Assembly: GCA_947497455.1 (NCBI GenBank)
Contig: CANMGU010000001.1
Location: forward strand, 1,674,001-1,738,000
Length of the DNA: 64,000 nucleotides
Source of the DNA: an uncultured Sphingomonadaceae bacterium
GTDB taxonomy: Bacteria; Pseudomonadota; Alphaproteobacteria; Sphingomonadales; Sphingomonadaceae
Direction: 5' to 3'
Shown here: in pieces, positions 56,574-64,000 of the stretch
Layout: each line of letters begins with the position of its first letter
How positions within the stretch are numbered: the stretch's first letter is position 1
Notes under the pieces: model-generated
Told to the model about the DNA's origin: nothing
Database searches by the model: none
Seen by the model: the letters and a program-made list of their open reading frames with translations, nothing else
Program-made: the position numbers and the translations under genes

Positions 56574-57419
56574 TCAAGCTGCCGTTCTCCAGATCCCGGA
56601 TGCGGCAATCTCTCTTGCATATTCTGAGAAATCCTTGGGTGGACGGCCAAGCGCGCGCGCGACGCCGTCCGTCAGATGCGCATTTCTTCCGTCGAGGATG
56701 GTTGAGAAGAGATAATCCAATATCCAGACGACATCTTTCGGTGCACCGGAATTGGTGATCTCTGAAATAAAAGCTTCATGCGGAATATCGATATAGTCAA
56801 TCTGGCGTCCCGTGGCCTCGGACAGATCAGCGGCCACATCCGTCATTGTCATCAGCCTTGGCCCAGTGACCTCATAGATTTGCCCGCTATGACCCGCTTC
56901 AGTCAGCGCCGCAACTGCGACATCGGCGATATCATCTGCGTCGATATAGGGTTCAGGCGTGTCGCCTCCAGGCAGGGTGATCGCGCCGTCCAGCACCATG
57001 TCGATAAAGGCGCCCTCGGAGAAGTTCTGATTGAACCAGGCCGCTCTGATGACTGTCCATTCAAGGCCTGATTCCTCGACTATGTGCTCACAGGCTTGCG
57101 CCTCCGGTTCCCCGCGTCCCGACAAAAGCACAAGCCGTTCGACGCCCGCCTGTTTGGCCTTGCTGACGAACGCTTCGATTGCATCGGTCGCACCGGGCAT
57201 GGCCAGATCCGGCACATAGGTGATGTACGCGGCGGTCACATCTTTGAGGCAAGCCTCCCAGCTCGTTTCATTGTCCCAATCGAACGTTGGACGAGCCGAA
57301 CGGGATCCGATCCGGACAGCATGACCTTCCCGTTGCAAGCGTTCAGCAACGCGTCGGCCTGTTTTTCCCGTACCGCCCAGAACAAGGGTGATGTTTTTCT
57401 TGTCGTGTTGGACGTGCAT
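56574..57419 (-). CDS. NAD(P)-binding NmrA-like oxidoreductase
   Basis: A 281-residue atypical short-chain dehydrogenase. The nucleotide-binding motif VLGGTGKTGRRVAERL is at about 13-28. The usual YxxxK catalytic pair is not obvious, as in NmrA/HSCARG-type redox sensors. The segments WTVIRAAWFNQNFSEG and YIDADDIADVAVAAL match the ergot-alkaloid/azoreductase-like NmrA group. It is the first gene downstream of the AraC regulator (103-base gap). Confidence 0.85.
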   Translation of the reverse strand: MHVQHDKKNITLVLGGTGKTGRRVAERLQREGHAVRIGSRSARPTFDWDNETSWEACLKDVTAAYITYVPDLAMPGATDAIEAFVSKAKQAGVERLVLLSGRGEPEAQACEHIVEESGLEWTVIRAAWFNQNFSEGAFIDMVLDGAITLPGGDTPEPYIDADDIADVAVAALTEAGHSGQIYEVTGPRLMTMTDVAADLSEATGRQIDYIDIPHEAFISEITNSGAPKDVVWILDYLFSTILDGRNAHLTDGVARALGRPPKDFSEYAREIAASGIWRTAA

Positions 57420-57521
57420 TGACTTGCTCCTTGTTTGGTTTGTGCAAGTCGATGAATAAGAAGGGAGCGATTTTAACTCTTGCCTATTGATGCCAGTCTT
57501 TTGACAGTTCGCGCCAAAATG

Positions 57522-58529
57522 TCAGTTGGCATCCACTCGTAAACGGTAGGAGCGCGGCGTTTGCCCGGCCCAACGCTTAAAGGCCCGCGTGAATCCGCTT
57601 TGCTCAGAGAAGCCGGTCAAAAATGCAATCTCCGCAAGGCTGTACTCCGTATCGCGAAGCAGCTGCTGGGCCAGTTCCCGCCTGGCCAGATCAACAAGCT
57701 TTTGAAAGGACTGCCCTCGATCTGATAGCCGCCTTTGCAGCGTTCGAGCGCTCATACCCAGCTTTGATGCGATGAGTGAAAGCGTCGGTACGCCTTCACT
57801 GAGCAATTGCGCCACCGCGAGCCGAACGCGTTTCTCCAAGCTGTTCTCGTCCGCGAGCTTTGCAAGTTCTTGCTCTAGATGGTGGTCAAAGAACTTCGCG
57901 ATAGTTTCGTCGCCCAACCTGTTGGGAGCGGCCAGATTCTCTTCGCTAACCAGCAAAGCGTCTCGACCCGATTCAAAATGTACCGGACATCCAAAATGGG
58001 TGTCGTACACGGCAGGATCGCCTCTTGGGCTGTGTTTAAAGAAGACCGCTTGCGGGATGAAAGGGGCCGTGCTGACTTCCTGACTTATGGCTACAACCGC
58101 TGAAAGACTTGCCTCATTAGAGAGCAGCTTACCAAGATCGCCATCGCCAGTTTTCTGAAGGCTGTAAAACACACCCTCTGGGCTCTGTTCAAGCGAGTAG
58201 GCCTCAGCGTTGCCCAATACCCGGCCATAGCGCTCTGATCTCACGTAAGAACCATGAAGGTTCGGCGCGGATTTCCATGCCAATCCGAAAGCCCCAAACT
58301 CGTCACTGCGCATGGCTGCACCGATGCGCAAGGGCAATTGAAGGCCGTCCGGGTCCCGTTCAGCCAATGCGGCGAAGAATTCATAATAGTCGGTTGACGA
58401 TACCATCTGAGCAGGATCGATCGGCCCATCGGGCGCCAGCCCTAATCCTTCAACCAAATCCCGTGTCTCGACTCCATCGCTTGCCTGCTCGACAACCTTA
58501 TAAACATATAACGACGTAATCTGGCTCAT
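57522..58529 (-). CDS. AraC-family transcriptional regulator
   Basis: A 335-residue regulator. The N-terminal arabinose-binding-like domain (about 20-210; VVEQASDGVETRDLVEGLGL) is of the OruR/ArgR-like type. The C-terminal AraC double helix-turn-helix (about 235-335) has LIASKLGMSARTLQRRLSD and AEIAFLTGFSEQSGFTRAF-KRW-GQTPRSYR. It lies upstream of and in line with the NmrA-DUF1772-serine hydrolase genes, its likely targets. The MAPEG gene is divergent. Confidence 0.9.
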   Translation of the reverse strand: MSQITSLYVYKVVEQASDGVETRDLVEGLGLAPDGPIDPAQMVSSTDYYEFFAALAERDPDGLQLPLRIGAAMRSDEFGAFGLAWKSAPNLHGSYVRSERYGRVLGNAEAYSLEQSPEGVFYSLQKTGDGDLGKLLSNEASLSAVVAISQEVSTAPFIPQAVFFKHSPRGDPAVYDTHFGCPVHFESGRDALLVSEENLAAPNRLGDETIAKFFDHHLEQELAKLADENSLEKRVRLAVAQLLSEGVPTLSLIASKLGMSARTLQRRLSDRGQSFQKLVDLARRELAQQLLRDTEYSLAEIAFLTGFSEQSGFTRAFKRWAGQTPRSYRLRVDAN

Positions 58530-58600
58530 AGGGCCGACTATACAATATCTTTCCAGTTCGCGGGAAGGACAATCTCGAACAGAAAAGGCCCATCAATGTG

Positions 58601-58634
58601 ATCCGCTAATGTCCGCTTTCGGGATAAAGCGGAT
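58601..58634. repeat. GTCCGCTTT inverted repeat (copy 2)
   Basis: ATCCGCT at 58601-58607, then GTCCGCTTT-CGGGAT-AAAGCGGAT at 58611-58634. The layout matches copy 1 at 54625-54660, and it lies in the gap between the AraC and MAPEG genes. Confidence 0.55.
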
Positions 58635-58757
58635 TTCAAACCTGACAGGATGTCTCAAAAAAACGCATATGATAACCCGCCATGACCTTCCAGGTAATTG
58701 ATGGTCCGTTTCGCGGCTTCTAACCGCTATCTCCTGAAACTATCTGAAAGGTTCATT

Positions 58758-59156
58758 ATGACATTCGAGCTCGCTGTTGCTGGTTGGTTGACGATCATCT
58801 ACATCATCCTTGTGATGATTCAGGGCGGCTTGGTTCCGGGTCGGCAGGGATTTGCTTGGGGACTGGGTAGTCGCGATGAACCCCAAGAGAAGACGCTCTT
58901 ACAGGGTAGAGCGGATCGAACGGTCAACAATCATGCACAAGCGATGGTGATGTTCCTGCCGTTGATTTTCATCGCCACATTTATTGAACTGTCCAACGAC
59001 ATGACCCGGATTGCCGCTGGCCTTTTTTTGGTGGGACGTATCTTGTTTGCACCGCTCTACTTGATGGGAGTTGCTTATTGGCGTTCGGCAGCATTTGGTT
59101 TGACGCTGATCGCGATGCTGATCTTCCTGTCACAGTTGATCGGACATATGCTGTAA
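58758..59156 (+). CDS. MAPEG-family membrane protein
   Basis: A 132-residue protein from ATG 58758 with AAAGG upstream. Four helices (about 4-22, 58-78, 83-100, 108-130) and the RADRTVNNHAQAMVMFLPLIF segment are typical of MAPEG (glutathione/eicosanoid-type membrane proteins). The bacterial role is usually unknown; glutathione-dependent detoxification is inferred from the family. The next 293 bases contain one GTCCGCTTT half-unit (59232-59240) and no other recognisable feature. Confidence 0.85.
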   Translation: MTFELAVAGWLTIIYIILVMIQGGLVPGRQGFAWGLGSRDEPQEKTLLQGRADRTVNNHAQAMVMFLPLIFIATFIELSNDMTRIAAGLFLVGRILFAPLYLMGVAYWRSAAFGLTLIAMLIFLSQLIGHML

Positions 59157-59449
59157 TAGCAATAATATGTGAGGCAATGGCAGTATTTCGGGAAACGGCT
59201 CTTGCATCGGCGAGCAGCATTTACGGCTAACGTCCGCTTTTGGCATATCGCAATCGTACAGCTTCATATCCGTTATGGATGCAAAACTCATCACGGATTG
59301 GATTTCAGGAGCATTTTTATATTGAATTAGGTACATGGGTTTGAGATGTTCTCGTTGGACAATCTCGGGGCACTGACATCACTAAACTACATGCTTTATC
59401 TTATAACCGGATCCGAAAACCGGTCGATCTTCTCATTCTGATATTCCTT

Positions 59450-61432
59450 ATGGCCGGGCTCATGGTTGCGCCTCAATCTGCCTTTGCCATGGACAATGGG
59501 CCTCCGGATCCGATCCCGGTGCAAAGCTATTCCGCACTGCCCTTTCTATATTCTCCCGTTCTTTCCCCAAATGGGAAGAAAATTGCCGTTTTGGTGACAA
59601 AGGGAGATGAGAAACTTATCGGAATAATTGACTTGGCGGCTCCGGCTGACGGCAACCTCAGATATTATTCCATCGGCAAGAACAAAATAAACTGGTTCCA
59701 TTGGGCCGGTGACAACCAATTGCTGATGAGTTTCGGCAGCGTGAGAAACCTCATCTTCTTCGTTTTCTCTTCAAACTCTCTCAAGCGGCTCGATCTGGAA
59801 ACATCCGAAGTGCTTGCGCTCAACGAGAAATCGGAACTGGAAAAAGACAAGATCATATTCCAGGATCAAACTGGACGTTACATCATTGCTTATCAGTATC
59901 GACGAGGGAAGCCGTATGCGGTCCGGATCAGCCTTGAAGACGCAAGCGAGGTGGTCATTGAAAAGCCTCGCCACCAGATAGATCAATGGCTGACCGATAC
60001 CGCAGGGAATATTCGCGCTGGCATAAATTATAGCAAGAAAAGATGGCGACTATTCTATCGTGAAGAGCCTGGCGCAAAACTGGTTAAGATTGAAAATCGT
60101 CGGTATGATTCGTTTGAAGATGGCGTCGTCGAGGATCTTCTTTTTGTGCCCGAAACCGGCCAAACCATCATATTGACCAATGGGAAAAATGGCCGCTTTG
60201 GCGCCTATAACTACAGTATCCGTGAAGATATTATCGGTGACGCCATATATGAGCACCCAACCGCAGACGTCACGCGGCTCGTAATAAACCCCAACAAAAA
60301 ACTGCTCGGTGTGGAATTTGATGCTGAAAAGCCTGGACAAAAGTGGCTGGTACCAGAGCTCGAAGATTTATATCAGCGGATCAATCGAGTTTTCAAATCC
60401 AAGCAGAATAGGATTTTGGGGACCAGCAATGACCGCCAGGTCGTGTTGTTCTGGTCTGGATCAGGATCGGATCCCGGTTCCTATTATCTTTACTATCCCC
60501 GATTGAAAAAGATCGAACAGGTCTTGATCCCGTTCGACAAAATCGACCCTGCAGACATGGCACCGATGGAACCGGTAAAATATCAATCGCGCGACGGACA
60601 CATGATTCCAGCCTATCTGACGATGCCGAAAGGGCAGACTCACAAAAATCTGCCGACCGTTATCATGCCCCATGGCGGGCCGTTTATGCGCACCAGTTGG
60701 GAGTTTGATCCCTGGGCTCAGCTATTGGCAAATCGTGGATATGCTGTGCTGCAACCCAATTTCAGGGGATCCACCGGTTATGGCCGCGACTATGTGGAAA
60801 AAGGCTATGACCAGTGGGGCACCGGTATGATCGATGACATAGATGACGGTGTGGATTGGATGATTGCTCAGGGTATCGCCGATGAGAACCGCGTCTGTAT
60901 CATGGGCGCCAGCTATGGTGGATATGCCGCATTGTGGAGCACGATCAGACAACCTGAAAAATACAAATGTGCAATTAGTCTAAATGGCGTGACTGATGTC
61001 CGGGCGATGCTGAAATATGATCGCAAGCAATTCGCTGCACGGCGTTACGCTCGAAAATGGGAAGAAAAAGTCGCGGGTGAGGAAAAGAAAGATCTCGAAG
61101 CCATTTCTCCTGTGCAGCAAGCGGCTCGCATGCGGGTTCCGGTGCTCATTGCTCAAGGTGAAAAGGACACCAACGTGCCCAGGAAGCATGCCGATGATTT
61201 CATTGAAGCGCTCAATGATGCGGGCTTCAACAAGTTCGAGAAAATATACTTCCCCAAATCAGGGCATGATTTCGCAAACACCGAAGAATCTACAAACTTC
61301 CTGAAAAAATCGCTGCAATTTCTCGCCAAGCACAACCCTACCTCAATCAATAATGACCCCCAAGCCGAAGATCTCAAAATTGAAGTCAAGGTCGAAACCA
61401 AAGACGAGAAATTGTCCGAGGAAGAATCCTGA
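59450..61432 (+). CDS. S9 prolyl-oligopeptidase-family peptidase, exported, start uncertain
   Basis: A 660-residue peptidase with a beta-propeller-like N-terminal half (about 30-390) and a C-terminal alpha/beta-hydrolase domain. The catalytic triad is Ser488 (GASYGGY), Asp573 (GEKDTNV) and His606 (SGHDF). The ATG at 59450 is the first usable start, yet the codons just upstream (59408-59449) encode RIRKPVDLLILIFL in frame, which with MAGLMVAPQSAFA would be a perfect signal peptide; no ATG, GTG or TTG opens it. A rare start codon or an upstream frameshift is likely. The charged tail (last 25 residues) is unusual. Confidence 0.9.
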   Translation: MAGLMVAPQSAFAMDNGPPDPIPVQSYSALPFLYSPVLSPNGKKIAVLVTKGDEKLIGIIDLAAPADGNLRYYSIGKNKINWFHWAGDNQLLMSFGSVRNLIFFVFSSNSLKRLDLETSEVLALNEKSELEKDKIIFQDQTGRYIIAYQYRRGKPYAVRISLEDASEVVIEKPRHQIDQWLTDTAGNIRAGINYSKKRWRLFYREEPGAKLVKIENRRYDSFEDGVVEDLLFVPETGQTIILTNGKNGRFGAYNYSIREDIIGDAIYEHPTADVTRLVINPNKKLLGVEFDAEKPGQKWLVPELEDLYQRINRVFKSKQNRILGTSNDRQVVLFWSGSGSDPGSYYLYYPRLKKIEQVLIPFDKIDPADMAPMEPVKYQSRDGHMIPAYLTMPKGQTHKNLPTVIMPHGGPFMRTSWEFDPWAQLLANRGYAVLQPNFRGSTGYGRDYVEKGYDQWGTGMIDDIDDGVDWMIAQGIADENRVCIMGASYGGYAALWSTIRQPEKYKCAISLNGVTDVRAMLKYDRKQFAARRYARKWEEKVAGEEKKDLEAISPVQQAARMRVPVLIAQGEKDTNVPRKHADDFIEALNDAGFNKFEKIYFPKSGHDFANTEESTNFLKKSLQFLAKHNPTSINNDPQAEDLKIEVKVETKDEKLSEEES

Positions 61433-61480
61433 CCTGCGCTTTGAACCATTATTCAATGCACTGAACCAGTGACCAGAATG

Positions 61481-61494
61481 GTCCGCTAAGCGGA
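61481..61494. repeat. short GTCCGCT palindrome (copy 4, degenerate)
   Basis: The segment GTCCGCT-A-AGCGGA is a compact palindrome of the same GTCCGC family, 49 bases after the S9 peptidase stop. The rest of the 290-base gap to 61722 holds the regulatory array at its right end and nothing else I can identify. Confidence 0.4.
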
Positions 61495-61669
61495 GCATGC
61501 ATCACACTTGAACGTAGTTTCGCGAGAACAGAACCCGCGTGCAGTCGTATCCTATCGCACATAGCCTAGCGAGGACAAGACGCTATCCGGCCCCTGAAGT
61601 CCAAGGCAACTGTAACCTTTTTCTCTTTGGATACGTATTCTAGCCATGTTCCAAATATCATTTGACATG

Positions 61670-61713
61670 AGAACATTATTAGAACATTAAAGGTTCATAG
61701 AAAGAACATACGG
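61670..61713 (+). promoter_or_regulatory. four-unit 11-bp array containing an SOS (LexA)-type box GAAC-N7-GAAC
   Basis: Four consecutive 11-mers: AGAACATTATT, AGAACATTAAA, GGTTCATAGAA, AGAACATACGG. The half-sites GAAC (61671), GAAC (61682), GTTC (61693) and GAAC (61704) are spaced by exactly seven bases each. The first pair equals the alphaproteobacterial LexA consensus. A TTGACA (61662-61667) sits just upstream, so the box lies between the -35 and the start codon at 61723. Confidence 0.65.
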
Positions 61714-61722
61714 GAATTTGAC

Positions 61723-61965
61723 ATGCTGACCATCGCTATTGCCACCTTTTTTGCCTTCGCCTTTGTGGGTTCGGTTTTGACCATCGCGATGATGTTTCAT
61801 GCTTATCAAGATAAGATTAGAGCTGTCATCTTGGCTGAGCTTGGTGAAGCAGGGACGGTGGCGCCGGTTGTATCGCAACGCAGTTTCAGCTCGGTGACCA
61901 AGACCTATCGGCCTAACCCGCGGCGCCATTCTTTTCAGCCAGCTCCGTTGCGCGCTGCCGCTTGA
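61723..61965 (+). CDS. small single-pass membrane protein behind an SOS-like array
   Basis: An 80-residue protein with a GGGA ribosome-binding site 8 bases before the ATG. Residues 3-24 are one transmembrane helix (IAIATFFAFAFVGSVLTIAMM), and the rest is a basic, Arg/Pro-rich tail (VTKTYRPNPRRHSFQ). No named family recognised. If the upstream GAAC-N7-GAAC site binds LexA, this is a damage-inducible membrane protein. Its 3' end overlaps the convergent pssA 3' end by 53 bases, which could produce antisense pairing. Confidence 0.7.
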   Translation: MLTIAIATFFAFAFVGSVLTIAMMFHAYQDKIRAVILAELGEAGTVAPVVSQRSFSSVTKTYRPNPRRHSFQPAPLRAAA

Positions 61966-62707
61966 CCTTTGCATAACTTCTGATGCTGAACGGGATCAGA
62001 ACAATATAGCCAATACTAATCACGCTCAAGGTGATCCACGGATTGTTGATCAGCGCGACGCCAAGCAAGGCAAAACCCGCAAGCGCCTCGAGACGGATAT
62101 TCTTGCGCAGTCGCAGCGAGGACCAGCTGAACGTCGCGGTATTCGAGATCATCAAAAAGGCGATCAGTACGATCCACGGTCCAACAACAGTATAGTGCCG
62201 GAACAGCTCCTGTTCGGTAATCACCCAAAGATAAAGCGGGAGCATGGCCAGTCCGGCAGCGACGGGCGCCGGGATGCCAGTCAGGAAACCCGCCGATTTA
62301 TGGGGCTGGTCTTCATCATCAATATGAGCGTTAAAGCGCGCGAGCCGCAATGCGCAGCCAACAGCCATGGTCAGTGAAATAACCCAGCCAAATTGCGGCA
62401 TATGCTGCAAGGACCAGAAAAACATCACCAATGCCGGTGTCACACCGAAAGCAATGACGTCGGAGAGCGAATCTAGCTCCGCACCAAAACGGCTTTGCGC
62501 GTTAAGCAAGCGAGCGATCCGGCCATCAAGTCCGTCCAATATACCGGCCAACACGACGGCGCCGGCGGCCAATACCCAATTTTCCATGAAAGCGAAACGT
62601 ACGCCGCTAAGTCCTACGCAAAGAGCCAGCGCAGTAACGGCATTGGGCGCAAACGCCCGCAGAGAAATGCCGCGTTCGGGTCGCTGGATACGGTTTTTAT
62701 CTGCCAT
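61913..62707 (-). CDS. pssA: CDP-diacylglycerol-serine O-phosphatidyltransferase
   Basis: A 264-residue membrane CDP-alcohol phosphatidyltransferase from ATG 62707; the longer frame from 62779 overlaps psd. The catalytic motif D-G-x2-A-R-x8-G-x3-D-x3-D is present in LDGLDGRIARLLNAQSRFGAELDSLSD. Six to seven helices follow. It makes phosphatidylserine, the substrate of Psd encoded just upstream. Confidence 0.95.
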   Translation of the reverse strand: MADKNRIQRPERGISLRAFAPNAVTALALCVGLSGVRFAFMENWVLAAGAVVLAGILDGLDGRIARLLNAQSRFGAELDSLSDVIAFGVTPALVMFFWSLQHMPQFGWVISLTMAVGCALRLARFNAHIDDEDQPHKSAGFLTGIPAPVAAGLAMLPLYLWVITEQELFRHYTVVGPWIVLIAFLMISNTATFSWSSLRLRKNIRLEALAGFALLGVALINNPWITLSVISIGYIVLIPFSIRSYAKVKRQRATELAEKNGAAG

Positions 62708-62759
62708 CAGCTGAAGATCATATCCTGGGTCACAGCGACAAAAGTCAAAACTCCGGACA

Positions 62760-63494
62760 TCATTGGCCGATGCCTTCAATCTCTTTTACCTGACCGATTT
62801 CGGCAATAACAGTCTCACCTGCAATCGTCCGCTGCCCCAGGACGACATTCGGGGTTGTCCCCTTGGGCAGATATACATCCACCCGGCTGCCAAAGCGGAT
62901 AAGCCCGATACGCTGTCCAACCGCAACAAAATCGCCCTCTTTCACAAAGGACATAATCCGCCGCGCGACCAGTCCTGCAATCTGTGTAAAACCGACCTTC
63001 AGCCCGTCATTGCGTTCCACCATGAAATGTTGCCGTTCATTCTCGTCACTGGCTTTATCAAGATCCGCATTCAGGAACTTACCGGAAATATAGGCCTGCC
63101 GTCTTACCGTACCCTCAATCGGTGTGCGATTGATGTGTACATCAAAGACACTCATAAAAATGGAGACACGGATAAGCTCTTCATCGCCAAGACCGCCCTC
63201 GCCTTGCAACTCAACCGGCGGAACAACCGGCATGATCAAATTGACCAGTCCGTCCGCTGGCGCGACAATATATTTGTCATCCAATGGCGTCACCCGTTTC
63301 GGATCACGGAAAAAGGCCAGAACCCAAATGGTAACGCCGGCCATTGGCCAAGCGAGAGTCTCCCATGCAAGAAACGCAAATGCTGCAGTGATCGCCGCCG
63401 AGATAAGCGCAAATTTGCGTCCTTCAGGGTGGACCGGTGGAAAAGACCATTTGGCTTCGCCAAGGCCCTTATTTGAATATTTTTCTATCGCCAT
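62760..63494 (-). CDS. psd: phosphatidylserine decarboxylase (proenzyme)
   Basis: A 244-residue short-type Psd. Self-cleavage at Gly202-Ser203 (RFGSRVDVY) would make the pyruvoyl prosthetic group. Other landmarks are [16 protein letters not shown] and [14 protein letters not shown]. An N-terminal hydrophobic stretch (28-62) anchors it. It converts phosphatidylserine to phosphatidylethanolamine and is transcribed with pssA, completing the CdsA-PssA-Psd route. Confidence 0.95.
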   Translation of the reverse strand: MAIEKYSNKGLGEAKWSFPPVHPEGRKFALISAAITAAFAFLAWETLAWPMAGVTIWVLAFFRDPKRVTPLDDKYIVAPADGLVNLIMPVVPPVELQGEGGLGDEELIRVSIFMSVFDVHINRTPIEGTVRRQAYISGKFLNADLDKASDENERQHFMVERNDGLKVGFTQIAGLVARRIMSFVKEGDFVAVGQRIGLIRFGSRVDVYLPKGTTPNVVLGQRTIAGETVIAEIGQVKEIEGIGQ

Positions 63495-63676
63495 GAATGT
63501 TCTTTAGGAGCAGTGTCCTGCCCTGACAATACTCCTGCTTCAGTTTTGCAGGAACAATCGTGAGAGATTTGAACAGATGGTTGAACATATTGCGATCTTT
63601 GCTAAGAGATCGACATCTTAGATTCCTCCCACTGAGTGCTTTGATATATATTGCTTTGCAGGAAAGAAAAATTTCT

Positions 63677-64000
63677 ATGTCTAAAATTAAGGTCAAAAAC
63701 CCGGTCGTCGAACTAGATGGCGACGAAATGACGCGGATCATTTGGCAGTGGATTCGTGAAAAGCTGATCGAACCTTATCTGGATGTTGAGCTGCATTATT
63801 ATGACCTTGCTATCGAAGTGCGCGACGATACGAATGACAAGATTACTGTTGATGCCGCCAATGCGATCAACAAACATGGTGTTGGTGTAAAATGCGCGAC
63901 AATCACTCCTGACGAAGCGCGGGTTGAGGAATTCGGCCTAAAGCGGATGTGGAAGTCACCCAATGGCACGATCCGTAACATTCTCGGTGGCGTTGTATTC
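63677..64000 (+). CDS. icd: NADP-dependent isocitrate dehydrogenase, N-terminal part (cut by window edge)
   Basis: 108 codons are visible from ATG 63677 (AGGAAAG upstream). The sequence [20 protein letters not shown], then [11 protein letters not shown] and [33 protein letters not shown] are those of the eukaryotic-like, homodimeric NADP-IDH found in alphaproteobacteria. It makes 2-oxoglutarate and NADPH in the TCA cycle. The 182-base gap to the divergent psd holds its promoter. Confidence 0.95.
   Translation, partial: MSKIKVKNPVVELDGDEMTRIIWQWIREKLIEPYLDVELHYYDLAIEVRDDTNDKITVDAANAINKHGVGVKCATITPDEARVEEFGLKRMWKSPNGTIRNILGGVVF

Noticed and set aside
59346..59438. Short ORF (MFSLDNLGALTSLNYMLYLI...) as a leader peptide before the S9 peptidase
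   Set aside because: It has no attenuator structure or amino-acid run; more likely the remnant of a frameshift or chance.

Overview
The window looks like chromosomal DNA of an alphaproteobacterium of the order Sphingomonadales, probably a marine Sphingorhabdus/Parasphingorhabdus-like lineage; the genus is a guess from protein flavour and moderate GC. Supporting signs are the order rpsB-tsf-pyrH-frr-uppS-cdsA-dxr-rseP-bamA-skp-fabZ with no lpxD between skp and fabZ and no lpxA/lpxB after it (fitting a group reported to carry glycosphingolipids in place of LPS), many secreted M28/S9 peptidases, the rpiB-glyA-nrdR order, and two FMN/SAM enzyme types common in sphingomonads. There is no prophage, IS element or CRISPR array. 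Most of the DNA is ordinary core genome.

Layout. 1-10 kb: a partial membrane hydrolase, the 2-oxoacid:ferredoxin oxidoreductase korAB, an esterase-rppH pair, a DUF481 outer-membrane protein, a TPR protein, an RsmB-type rRNA methyltransferase, and guaB. 10-23 kb: an M28 peptidase, an SPFH-NfeD pair, two small proteins sharing a C-terminal Asp/Gly loop, a type 5 uracil-DNA glycosylase, the two agmatine-to-putrescine enzymes (aguB, aguA) on either side of a pair of exported methyltransferase-like proteins and an FMN glutamate-synthase-like protein, then a second M28 lipoprotein. 23-30 kb: rpsD, a small secreted protein, chorismate mutase, trmJ-like/nrdR/glyA/rpiB, a small methyltransferase, and kup. 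30-36.6 kb: a complete cytochrome c maturation operon ccmCDEFGHI (ccmD is only 44 codons), an amino-acid dehydrogenase, and tRNA-His. 36.6-42.7 kb: an orphan gspJ-gspK pair, a prolyl-4-hydroxylase-like enzyme, and an Nramp-like transporter coupled to the 5-oxoprolinase genes pxpABC. 42.7-54.4 kb: rpmE and the long envelope/translation cluster named above. 54.6-61.5 kb: a more accessory stretch (AraC regulator, NmrA-like oxidoreductase, DUF1772 protein, serine hydrolase, MAPEG protein, S9 peptidase) with intergenic GTCCGCTTT-type inverted repeats. 61.6-64 kb: a small membrane protein behind an unusual regulatory array, psd-pssA phospholipid synthesis, and the start of icd.

The most unusual element is at 61670-61713: four 11-bp units with half-sites GAAC, GAAC, GTTC, GAAC at an exact 11-nt period. 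The first two match the alphaproteobacterial SOS (LexA) box GAAC-N7-GAAC, and the array lies between a TTGACA hexamer and the start of an 80-residue single-pass membrane protein. This suggests a damage-inducible membrane protein, possibly a division inhibitor or effector; that function is inference.

Many start codons were moved inward from the longest reading frame where a Shine-Dalgarno, signal peptide, lipobox or operon overlap argued for it; these choices are given in the entries. No stretch over 300 bases lacks a gene. The longest gaps (59157-59449, 61433-61722, 54403-54661) hold promoters, repeats or nothing recognisable.
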